64,000 nt of DNA from positions 18,464,087-18,528,086 of the forward strand of contig OZ024865.1 in the NCBI GenBank assembly GCA_964017155.1, in the 5' to 3' direction. Source of the DNA: Oasisia sp. SBJ-2009 (taxonomy: Eukaryota > Annelida > Polychaeta > Sabellida > Siboglinidae). How positions within the stretch are numbered: the first letter of the stretch is position 1; each line of letters begins with the position of its first letter. Below are positions 12,469 through 22,772 of this stretch, one piece after another. The position numbers and the translations under genes were made by a program. The notes below the pieces were generated by a model. The model saw only the letters and a program-made list of their open reading frames with translations, ran no database searches and was not told the origin of the DNA.

Positions 12469-12657
12469 ATGGAGTGTCCTGTGTGCTTTGACGTGTACAA
12501 GCGACCCCTGTTACTGCCGGGATGTGGTCACACGATATGCCAGGCTTGTGCAGAAATGCTCATCTCAGATTCAAACTTCCTGCGGTGTCCTGAGTGCCGA
12601 CTCGTCTATCAGCTGCGTCAGGGCATCAAGAGTTTACCCCGCAATGTCGCACTCCAG
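12469..12657 (+). CDS. TRIM gene exon 1: RING finger
   Basis: This 63-codon exon encodes a C3HC4 RING starting CPVC at residue 3, with CGHTICQAC in the middle and CPEC at 40-43. An acceptor-like tctctgtcacag precedes position 12463 and a GTTAGT donor follows 12657. The exon sits directly against a 56-bp tandem repeat on its 5' side. Confidence 0.88.
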
Positions 12658-15600
12658 GTTAGTTTGGAATTCTTATAAATGAAATTGTCTGTTCATTATT
12701 TAAAAAAAATCAAATTGCCACTGCTCGTATGCCACAAAGTATGACACATTCTGTGGTGTGTTTTGTTATTATTTACTTGTTGTAACTTAAAATGAAGTGT
12801 CATTTTGGTTAAACTATCAAGAAACGTTTTGTTATTATTACTTGGAAGTTGCTTTTAAGTTAGGAACATTTAAATGTTTTTTTTTATTGTAGTAATGAAC
12901 TATGCTACCAGCACCTTTGATATTATAAGTATAATATATATATATATAACAGTAACCTTAAATTGTCCCAATACAAAATATCAGTACACAAATACACCAT
13001 GCATGTATGCATATACATTATACACACCATGCATATGCACACACTATTCATGCACAAGCACACCATGCATGCATGCACGCACACACCATGCACCAGAGCT
13101 TCACATTTGAAAAACTGCGAGCGATATATGAAATAATTTAGGTGAGCTATTTTTACTTTTGGTTTTCCACCAGGTGGCATTCTATGTTATACGTGTGGTG
13201 GCGCCACTGTATAATTTTTCATCTGGCTGGTTTCGCAAAGCAATTTTTTTAGTTAGGCTGTTACTTACTTGGTGTCTTGTTTTTGCGTAAACATCTATGT
13301 ATGTACATCTAAACACATCATTTACTACGTCAGTCATCTTTGTAACATTACATGGTCTGGTGACAGGAGCGGTTATCGTAATTAGCACAAGCGATAAATC
13401 ACTCCAAAGATGGGTTATTTGCGCAAACGATAGGGAGCGTTACAAGAGGTTATAATATTTACATTACAATGAGTGTTTTTCAATATTTCCAGCGAGCGAT
13501 TGACGAACACTCACGCAGTTCCAGTTTTGCGAACTTGCGTTGTGAGCAGCATCCTGACGACGCAGCGTCGCTCTACTGCAAGACGTGTGAGAAGTCTATC
13601 TGCCTCAAGTGTTTCTTCTCAACAAAGGGTCAGTCCGTCCACAATGACCACGACGTTGACACTTCCGAGGACGCCTTCTCACAGGAGATGGTATGTCATA
13701 ACGACGGTGTAACCAGCCTGGTTATTACTTGTTACCAATCAACGTGCTGTTATTTGTGTATGAGAAATAATAGACTGCTGTAATCATGAGTGATGTCTCA
13801 TGTTTATGTCGTTATTGTTTTTTGTTAGTTTTCATTGTAATTTGTTTTATTTGTGGATATACTGTTTTTAATTGTTTTACTTACTTTGTATACTAAATTT
13901 TACCATTTCATGCAAGTGTCATTTTAGCCTTGTAAACTTTTCTAAATGTGTTATAGTTATTAGTAATGCTTTGACTACTCTAGACTAGACTATTGCAAAC
14001 CACCATAAAAGCACTAACTTATGCTTTCACTAAATATATATATTTTTGTATTTCATTGTTATTTATTATTATTAATTTTGATAAAATAATTGGATTTACA
14101 CTTAAAACAATATATTATTGATTTTATTTTATTATAATTAAGTAACGAAACAGTTAAAATAAAATAGACCATATTTTAGGACAAGAAGGTGTAATTTTAA
14201 AGGCACACATGACTGATATTAATTAGTGAACTGGCTAGACCTCCCAGTAACTAACAAATAAATCCAGGGATGACTGAAACTGTTATCATTGAGTAACATT
14301 GATTTTTTTGTAGCGTTTGCTGGATGATCTAAAGACACGATCAGAGGAGACGAGAGATAAAGAGATGGAATACATTTCTGAGTTGGAACAGACAGAGCGC
14401 TCCCTGGCGGTAGGTTTTGACACTGGTTGAAATTGTAAACTCTCCTAAGTCATATAATCTCAGTTCACCATTGTTAATAATTGAGGAAAGTGTATATTTT
14501 CTGTAATTCTGACATTCCTAATTTTCATATAACTTACATATTTTAACTTAAGTATCTTAAGTAACTTAAGTATTATAACTTTTGGAAAACTTAGATATAG
14601 TTACAGTTTGTGATATGCTCTCAAATTTTAATGTCAGTCTTGATTTTTATCGCAGTTTTATGGACGAAATATGTAAAGTGGTAGTAGAGTTCCAACTCCA
14701 TCTAAGTGTTAGAAGTGTGTATAAAGTTGTTAAAGTGGGCATCCGTTACCCAGACTCAGCCAATGATGGTAATTATTAACAGGAAATTTAAAACAAATCA
14801 ATTGTTGTATCCAAACAAACACCCTGAGTCTTCCAGACAGTAACATTGCCAATAAAACGTACAAACTTTGAATATTTTGTTTAGTCTACATTTTAGACAA
14901 ATTGCAATAACTTATGGCCTTATTAAATGCAGCTCATTGGGCAACATATTATTACTTCCAACATATTTATTAGAATATTCAGTACCTGGTAAGCTCTATT
15001 AAAAAATGGTTTAAAATATCGCCATGTTGTAGTCAGGGAGCTTCCGGTGTTATGGGTTCTGTTTGGTTCAAATTCTTCCAAAAGCACCAACATTTTCCCA
15101 CATATATTGTCAGTACCCTACTATTTCTATTAATGATGTTATCAGAACTATCATATCCAAAACAAATAGAAAGCGAGACTCGTTCATTCCAATGTCTGTA
15201 CGACTTCTAAATGATAAACACCTCTGACATTATGTGTGTATGTTGTATTTTATTTCTTTAATTTTTTTATTTGTAAAAGGAAGACCACAATTACAATTAT
15301 AACTTTAATTTTAAAATTATATTATAGATTTGTCTTTTATTTTATTATGATTAATGTTTACATACTGTTTTAATAATGAATTTATTTTTGTTTCTCTACT
15401 CTGTATTTTACATTTTTATGATGATGAATGCTGCAAAATTAATTTCCCGGTCCAGGACAATAAAGTTTTATTGCACTGTATTGTATTGTATACTTTACAC
15501 TGTATTTACACAGGCATTGCAAGCAGACAAGTTAGCAATGGTTGAGAAGCATAAAAACGAGATGCTTTCCATCGTCAAGGCAACGGCTTCGAAACTAAAA

Positions 15601-15979
15601 TTCACACTCAACGGTAGCGTGGCACGTGACCGTGAATACCTGCAGATGGCGCTGTCATCAGCAAAGGAGCGACTTGTTGACATGGAGACGGTTCTGTCAG
15701 ATGTCGAAAGTGTTTTTAAGAGGACTGGTAATGAACCAGTCGATATTAATGTGAGTTAAAAAAGTATCATTCATACGTACCTGGTAGGGTAGTATTTTTA
15801 AACATGGTTTTCCTCTTTAATTTATGTGTCGCCAGTGATAAACTCTAAACATTTTAGTATCTATAGCTATTATGTTTGTATCTTAACTTGTTAGTTCAAT
15901 TACGGGTAGGATTGGATGTTATTATTACCCTTACCTGTTTAGTATTGAAATGTATATATTATACTCTATATGTGCACTG

Positions 15980-16030
<51 letters not shown>

Positions 16031-19000
16031 TGTACACTATATATCTACAGTCATGTCTCATTTATCTGAACAAATACCCATCACTGTCTATAGTGGACAT
16101 GTTACAGTTACTGACCAGTAACACAAATCTATACTGAATAAGTGTGTTCACACAGTTAATTGTTTGACAACATATTCAAGTAACACCAATTTAACCAGTG
16201 CATCGTATAATCTCAATTTAGTTGACGGTGCATATATTATATTTGATCTTATACCTGCTCAAGTTTCTTGAGCTGTTCATTTTTCTTACTATGCTATAAA
16301 ACACCATAAAATTATATAATTTGTTACAATTTTCTCTTCCAGGCGCTAAAGAAGGCAAAACAGTAAGTATAAACAACAAAACTTATTATTAAGTTAGTTG
16401 ATATGCCACTGATATTTTGACCTGTTTTGGTGAAGCATGGCGAGTCACATATGCCAACATAGATCATGGCCAGTGCCTTAACGCCAGCACACACTATTTG
16501 AAAGTATTTAAATACTTCTTTAACGTATTTGTATGTTTAGGAATCAAATATGATGTATCCAGTCTGGAGGTCCATTCTCCACGTGTTCTTTGGACGATCC
16601 CCATCATTGTCTTCTGACCTCATCTCTGGCAGCCAGTTAGGGTGTTCTCCCACACAAGTCAGTGTTGCTGATGGTGTCTGGCCAGTGGATCTGGAGGGTT
16701 CGGTATTGTGGCAGGGTTTTAACTAGTCCCCAACTCTGCAATCACTTCCATGACTATCATTTCCGAAAGAATACGCATGTACCGTTATCGAAACACATTT
16801 CTTCCAACTTCTGTTAGGCTACTAAAACGCGAAATCGGGGAGGGGAAAATGATCGGGGAGGATGGGGCGCACTTCTTTCCTACAACTTTGCACTGTCACT
16901 ACTAATTGTCACTACTAATGTCGTTGTTATGTGAATATTTATCACAAGAATAAAATGTTCTCTTTGTGGGACTATTAACTAAAGGTTATTTTATTGTATT
17001 GTACAGCGGTTTCACTACTCTAAAATACATAAGGAGGGAAGAATGTCGCAGGGTGTTAACTGGTCCTTAAATCCGCAATGTAGTCCGTGTATAAGTACGC
17101 AATTGTACCCGTATATAAGCTGCGTATATTGGAACTTGAACGTAACCTATTGTCCGACTCGGTGGTATGGCGCAGCCACGCCTATAATTCATGGCCAGGT
17201 ACTGAACCATGCTAAAGTTTGATGCAATAAACACATGCAGGCAATGATCCACACATGTATTGAGTCCTTCCACAGTATATTAACCACTGTTGTTTGACCA
17301 CCTTTGAATCTTCTACCATGCACAAACTAAACTTGTTGTGATCACAGGAAGCTGGACAGTCTGAACCAGTACAGTGACGCAGAGAGGCCGGACCAAAACT
17401 CCTTCATGAAGGTGGCCTACTTTGACACAGACCTGGAGTCCTGTCTACGGGACCAACAGAAGGCTTTGTCTTACCAAACAGGTGAGTGCTCTGTTCGACA
17501 AAAATGTGGGTTATTTTGGTATTCGTCTATTTCTGTAATAAGTAACATATATGCCTAGTGTAACCCAAGTAATTATGTAGTGTTCATCTAGTCATCCATT
17601 CATCCATCCATCCATCAAACCATCCATCAGATCATCCATCAAACCATCCATACATCTATCCGTGACATGTTAGCTGATTTGTACATATATCAAAAATGTT
17701 GTTTTAGTTTTTAATAGAAAAACTATTAAAATAGTTTTTATCGGTTCTGGTCCAAAGATGCAATACTGGGCAAAAGGTTTCCGACATATTATACATAAGT
17801 TTTCACAAGTTACCCAGTGTACCCAGAGTGGCCTTCCAAAAAGGTAGGAGGTTGAACAGTAAAGGTGTGAGATGGGAGGTTGACCCTCAGTAAAGATGTG
17901 AGATGGGAGGTTGACCCTCAGTACAGGTGTGAGATGGGAGGTTGACCCTCAGTACAGGTGTGAGATGGGAGGTTGACCCTCAGTACAGGTGTGAGATGGG
18001 AGGTTGACCCTCAGTACAGGTGTGAGATGGGAGGTTGACCCTCAGTACAGGTGTGAGATGGGAGGTTGACCCTCAGTACAGGTGTGAGATGGGAGGTTGA
18101 CCCTCAGTACAGGTGTGAGATGGGAGGTTGACCCTCAGTACAGGTGTGAGATGGGAGGTTGACCCTCAGTACAGGTGTGAGATGGCAGGTTGACCCTCAG
18201 TACAGGTGTGAGATGGGAGGTTGACCCTCAGTACAGGTGTGAGATGGGAGGTTGACCCTCAGTACAGGTGTGAGATGGGAGGTTGACCCTCAGTACAGGT
18301 GTGAGATGGGAGGTTGACCCTCAGTACAGGTGTGAGATGGGAGGTTGACCCTCAGTACAGGTGTGAGATGGGAGGTTGACCCTCAGTACAGGTGTGAGAT
18401 GGGAGGTTGACCCTCAGTACAGGTGTGAGATGGCAGGTTGACCCTCAGTACAGGTGTGAGATGGCAGGTTGACCCTCAGTACAGGTGTGAGATGGGAGGT
18501 TGACCCTCAGTACAGGTGTGAGATGGGAGGTTGACCCTCAGTACAGGTGTGAGATGGGAGGTTGACCCTCAGTACAGGTGTGAGATGGGAGGTTGACCCT
18601 CAGTACAGGTGTGAGATGGCAGGTTGACCCTCAGTACAGGTGTGAGATGGGAGGTTGACCCTCAGTACAGGTGTGAGATGGGAGGTTGACCCTCAGTACA
18701 GGTGTGAGATGGGAGGTTGACCCTCAGTACAGGTGTGAGATGGGAGGTTGACCCTCAGTACAGGTGTGAGATGGCAGGTTGACCCTCAGTACAGGTGTGA
18801 GATGGCAGGTTGACCCTCAGTACAGGTGTGAGATGGGAGGTTGACCCTCAGTACAGGTGTGAGATGGGAGGTTGACCCTCAGTACAGGTGTGAGATGGGA
18901 GGTTGACCCTCAGTATAGGTGTGAGATGGGAGGTTGACCCTCAGTACAGGTGTGAGATGGGAGGTTGACCCTCAGTACAGGTGTGAGATGGGAGGTTGAC

Positions 19001-20985
19001 CCTCAGTATAGGTGTGAGATGGGAGGCTGACCCTAAGGACTGGTAAGAAATAGGAGATTAGTCCCAAAACAGGATAGAGACGGGAACTTAGTCCCCAAAC
19101 AAATGGGAGATTGTACTCCAATTCCCGCCTCCAAACCAGAGAGAGATGGGAAGTGGGACATTGGCCAGCAAAGCAGGTGGGAAATTGGCTCTAGAAGAGG
19201 TGGGGAAAATAGGAGGTTGGCCTTAAAAATTATAGGAAACAGGAGTCAGATGCTCAGTACATATGGGAGATGGAATATTTATCCCCAAAACAAGTGTTGC
19301 AGGAAGTTAGCTTCCATCATACTTGTGGAATTTATTACAGATTCACCCAGAGTGTTTGAGTGACACAAGAAGTAAAATGATTTTATTTTCAGAGCCGCCA
19401 AAGGAGCCGCGCATCTCGGCGAAGCAGTGCATCATCTCTGACAGCAGTGCCTACATCGAGTTGTCCTACAACGAGACCGTGCGAGCCAAGCAGATGAGAC
19501 TACACTACCAGGAGTCTCTGTACAAAGGTCTCTCGGAGAAAGACTGGCAGCAAGTGGAGGTAGACAGTCAACAACCAACTTGTTTAGTTCATCTACTACA
19601 TTTCTCTGATAAAGCTGCTTGTACACATATCTACCACTGTCTATAGCCAGGTACTCATTTATACAGATGAGTGAACTGGAGCAATATAGAATGAAACAAA
19701 CTTGCCCAAGGTTTTAACACCGCAGCACAGGATTCTAACCCGGGTCCTCTTAGTTGAGAGACTGAAACTCTACCCCTGAGCCACTGCGCTCTAAATCTTC
19801 TGGAACTGTGACCAGCTTTTGCAAAAAGCTAAAAACATGTTTGATATTGCAATTCCACCATACATTTCTGGGGGCCCATGCTCCAATGGCCACCCTTGCC
19901 TCTCCCTGTTTATGATTAAGCCGGATTATTTTGTTTGTTTTGCATCTCACAGCTGGAATTTTTGAATTTTTGAATTTTCAAACTGTCAACATGTTGTGAT
20001 AGTTAAGTGACGATAGTGTACATCAGCAAATGTTCACATTGATATTTACTCCCAATAGTACATGGAACTATCAATAGTACTGACAGTTTGCAAACAGACC
20101 ATTAGCACCATTTGTGCTGCACAAAAACCAAGCTTTGTGAATGCTATTTATTAAATGTAATTGTATTCAATACAACACCAGTAATTATCAACTTGACTTT
20201 GGGAATCAACTGCCATCAAATCGAACAGATGGCATCACCCACTACAGTGTGGACCAAGACTGTTTTTCTGGGTGTTCATTATTTCATGATACTAGTGACA
20301 ATGTCACAATAGTTATGATAATAAAACAGTTATTGCAAGAGTGAAAATATCTCCGCTAATCACCCCTTGTAGATCACATGTACAGGCATGGGGTCATTCA
20401 GTGTTGGCATGCTATCTTCAAACACTTACACTAGCTATCAGATAGCAATCTTGTTCACATATTCCGTGAAATTATCTCAACTACGTCTCTAGTGCATTAT
20501 TATTTAACAAAACAATTTTGAAGCAAAAACAGTAGAAAACATAAAAAACTTATAAACCATAACAACATGGATGTGTTACCTATCTTTTTATTTTGTTAAT
20601 TTCATGTGTATATAAACTTGTAGTTTTTATTCAATTCTATCTATTATTTGTATCTATTACCCTATTTGTTTTTAAATATATTCTTTACTTATATGCATAC
20701 ATGGACTGTTTTGTCTAAAATAAAATTATTATTTCATTTAAAGATAGAGTGAAAATAATCGATGCCCCCCCCCCCCCCCCGAAACTGGTAATGTTGACAT
20801 CTGATGTTTGTCACCAGGTTGTTGAGATGAGCCGAGGCAAGGGGCAGTGCGTTCTTCGTGACCTTCGACCTGGCACAATGTACCGGATGTACGCCATCGG
20901 GGCCAATGACTTTGGTGACAGTCCGCGCTCGAAGGAACTGTGGTTTCGCACGGTAGACGGAGAAATTGAGAAGCGAATTTCGTGA
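12469..20985 (+). CDS. TRIM-type E3 ubiquitin ligase, RING/B-box2/coiled-coil/FN3 (8 coding exons, gene span)
   Basis: Coding exons are 12469-12657, 13493-13690, 14314-14409, 15514-15750, 16343-16362, 17348-17481, 19393-19559 and 20818-20985. All introns are GT-AG and phases match (0,0,0,0,2,1,0), giving 1209 nt, or 402 residues plus stop. Domain order is RING (C3, C6, C19, H21, C24, C27, C40, C43), B-box type 2 (about residues 80-115), coiled coil (about 130-245) and one FN3 domain (about 292-395). No SPRY, NHL or other C-terminal domain follows. Family knowledge: such proteins transfer ubiquitin with E2 partners, usually as coiled-coil dimers in the cytoplasm. The start is the ATG at 12469, because the RING begins at once. 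The frame is also open upstream to the acceptor at 12462, so an earlier coding exon is possible. The substrate cannot be inferred. Confidence 0.88.
13493..13690 (+). CDS. TRIM gene exon 2: B-box type 2
   Basis: This 66-codon exon is phase 0 at both ends. It holds CEQHPDDAASLYCKTCEK and, further on, CLKC and HNDHDV, the Cys/His pattern of a B-box 2 zinc-binding module. The acceptor is atttccag and the donor GTATGT. Confidence 0.88.
14314..14409 (+). CDS. TRIM gene exon 3: coiled-coil start
   Basis: This 32-codon, highly charged exon begins RLLDDLKTRSEETRDKEME and has helical heptad character. The acceptor is ttttttgtag and the donor GTAGGT, phase 0 on both sides. It fits the coiled-coil position of a TRIM protein. 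Confidence 0.83.
14940..15500 (+). pseudogene. Decayed LINE 3' end within TRIM intron 3
   Basis: A short frame reads TIISKTNRKRDSFIPMSVRL then LND and stop, like the C-terminus of several invertebrate LINE proteins. AT-rich 3' UTR follows, then gacaataaagttttattg and a ttgta-repeat tail. The tail touches the polypyrimidine region of TRIM exon 4. Confidence 0.5.
15514..15750 (+). CDS. TRIM gene exon 4: coiled coil
   Basis: This 79-codon exon continues the coiled coil (ALQADKLAMVEKHKNEML, later AKERLVDMETVLSDVES). The acceptor is tatttacacag and the donor GTGAGT. The sequence just upstream is the tail of a decayed LINE. Confidence 0.86.
15980..16027. repeat. (TA)n microsatellite
   Basis: Pure TA run in TRIM intron 4. 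Confidence 0.9.
16343..16362 (+). CDS. TRIM gene exon 5: 20-nt microexon
   Basis: Only 20 nt (ALKKAK plus two bases) lie between a strong acceptor (ttttctcttccag) and a GTAAGT donor. It is accepted because exon 4 ends in phase 0 and exon 6 needs two leading bases (CA then G gives Gln). Without it the two neighbours would not join in frame. Confidence 0.78.
17348..17481 (+). CDS. TRIM gene exon 6: linker to FN3
   Basis: Spliced after CA of the microexon, the frame reads KLDSLNQYSDAERPDQNSF and continues to ALSYQT. The acceptor is tgatcacag and the donor GTGAGT, leaving one base. The region between coiled coil and FN3 resembles a COS-like linker by position only. Confidence 0.83.
17845..19030 (+). 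repeat. 31-bp minisatellite in TRIM intron 6
   Basis: About 38 copies of a 31-bp unit: ggtgtgagatgggaggttga then ccctcagtaca. Copies are nearly identical, varying mainly between gggagg and ggcagg. Decayed units continue to about 19280. Confidence 0.95.
19393..19559 (+). CDS. TRIM gene exon 7: FN3 first half
   Basis: The acceptor is ttttattttcag and the frame begins EPPKEPRISAKQCIISDSSA, then IELSYNE and MRLHYQESLY, the early strands of a fibronectin type III fold. The donor is GTAGAC. A SINE copy begins about 50 bp downstream. Confidence 0.84.
19610..19794 (-). mobile_element. tRNA-headed SINE, 3'-truncated copy
   Basis: Minus-strand head (agagcgcagtggctcagggg) and body are present but the stem-loop tail is missing. 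It lies in TRIM intron 7, about 50 bp after exon 7. Confidence 0.8.
20818..20985 (+). CDS. TRIM gene exon 8: FN3 second half and stop
   Basis: The acceptor is gtttgtcaccag. The frame reads VVEMSRGKGQCVLRDLRPGT, then YRMYAIGANDFGDSPRS, the canonical F/G-strand end of an FN3 domain (L-x-P-GT-Y-x-x-x-A-x-N-x-x-G). It ends KRIS and TGA. A run of 16 cytosines sits about 37 bp before the acceptor. Confidence 0.87.
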   Translation, partial: VVEMSRGKGQCVLRDLRPGTMYRMYAIGANDFGDSPRSKELWFRTVDGEIEKRIS

Positions 20986-22760
20986 CATGCCTGCTACGCA
21001 TAGTAGTACTGCTTTAAAAGCATAATTGTTATCGACAGATCAAACAGTTTGCTTATGCCGATAAGAGCAGATTTATTTACATTGAGGTAACAGATGAGTG
21101 AATAAGTGATGTATATATTTTTATTTAGCAGATTTTATGGGAAAATGGCTTACATATCTGAACTGTATAATGTGATTGTTGCTGACCTGAGTGTAGAATG
21201 TATAGATAACATATGCAACTATACTGGTACTTGATATGTACGTGCCATATTGTAAAATAGAAGTTAAGCTGAGCATTTTAGTAGAGCAATATATTTTTTA
21301 TGTACATATGTATGAATATTAATGTTTTTAATTGCTTGACAGACACCACACAAATTCATGTTGAATCCTGAAACTGGAATTTTTATTTACGATGTCTTTC
21401 AAAATCATGAAGTTGAATACAACTGGTGCATATTTTTAGAAATATAAACCTGACAAGCCTATTTTTATTAAACTACTTTTTAAACATAAAAAGACTTCAG
21501 TGTTTATTTTTTTGTTTTTACAAAATATTAATTTCTAGTATCATTTTGTTACAGATAGGCAGACATGCAGTGGTTATTGGTTTGATGGGAGAAATAATAC
21601 CCAGTTCTTAGAATATATGATACATAGTGATAGCCATCATTAGGTATACTTTACACTGTGAAATAATAGTCCACCACAAGATCTTCTGTGCACCATAATT
21701 AGATGCTAGCAAAACATTCGAGTGCCCCTGGAGTGGACCCTCTTCTACAACCCCCGAGGGAAAAGGTGCCTTTAGATCACAGATCAAGTAATGCCCATGG
21801 ATAACTATAATGACTTGTATACAACACTACAATGTAATGTCAAGTTGCAAATTTGTACATTTGACTTATATATACACACCACACAAGAAAACAGTTGTAG
21901 TAGTGAAATTATTTGATTTATTTTATAGTTGGTAAGGTACATATATAATTGTTCATGTTAATACAGTGGGCATGCCTAAACAATTTGTCTTCAGAATATG
22001 TGGTCGTCACATGTAAACATTAATCAAGTCATGGTGTTTTTGCTAAACATTATGTGACTACTGTAGTTAGTAAAGTTAATTGTACATCAACAAATTGTAA
22101 TTAACAACATTAAACTTGACAGATGCAGCAGTTGCCCACACACACACGAAACTGCATCTGAACGTTAGCTTTATTAGTAAACATGAATAATATCCTACTA
22201 CTATAATACATGTTACATACCTGAAACCTGAACTCAGATGCAACAAACATGATTATATCAGGTACACGCATGAGTCATCATTATACCAACTATGGTATGT
22301 TAATAATGTCATATATAATAGGTACAAATTAAATAGAGTGATTGGTGTGTAATTGGAAATCTATGTAACCTGAGGTGCAGTGATGGTGAAAAAAGTAGAT
22401 ACTTGAATAAGAAAATCTGAAAGCGTTGACAGTTAGCTAAATCCCTTTTACCAATGTTATTTGTAGTAATCAAGATGATTAGTAATTAGTGCATTTGATA
22501 CTTTTTTACCTGTAGATTCAGGTGTTACTTTGACGGATCCATATTTAGTAAAAACAAGTGGCATACCTAAACATACAGTGGCAAAAACTGGAGTTATTGT
22601 CAGAAAATACCCAGAATATGATATGTCACTATCCACCATTAACTCAAGTCAGTTTGTTGACAAGCTACTAAAGTGTTCTCTGTAGGTTTCCATCTAGAGT
22701 AATCTTATGTCTACGCCCAAGCAGGTGGTTCTTGGTTCGGTCAAGTATTTTTCCTTCTTC
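20986..22760. other. 3' flanks of two convergent genes
   Basis: Lies between the TRIM stop (20985, plus) and the proposed mucin-like stop (22761, minus), so it should hold both 3' UTRs. It is AT-rich and no certain polyadenylation site is chosen. Confidence 0.5.
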
Positions 22761-22772
22761 TTAGGACCATGT
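22761..22772 (-). CDS. Mucin-like gene: proposed 12-nt terminal coding exon (Thr-Trp-Ser-stop)
   Basis: A tttag acceptor precedes ACATGGTCCTAA. In phase 0 this gives TWS and a stop, making the protein end EEWTWS. The choice rests only on the donor after 23475 and this acceptor; read-through of the previous exon is the alternative. Confidence 0.35.
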   Translation of the reverse strand, partial: TWS

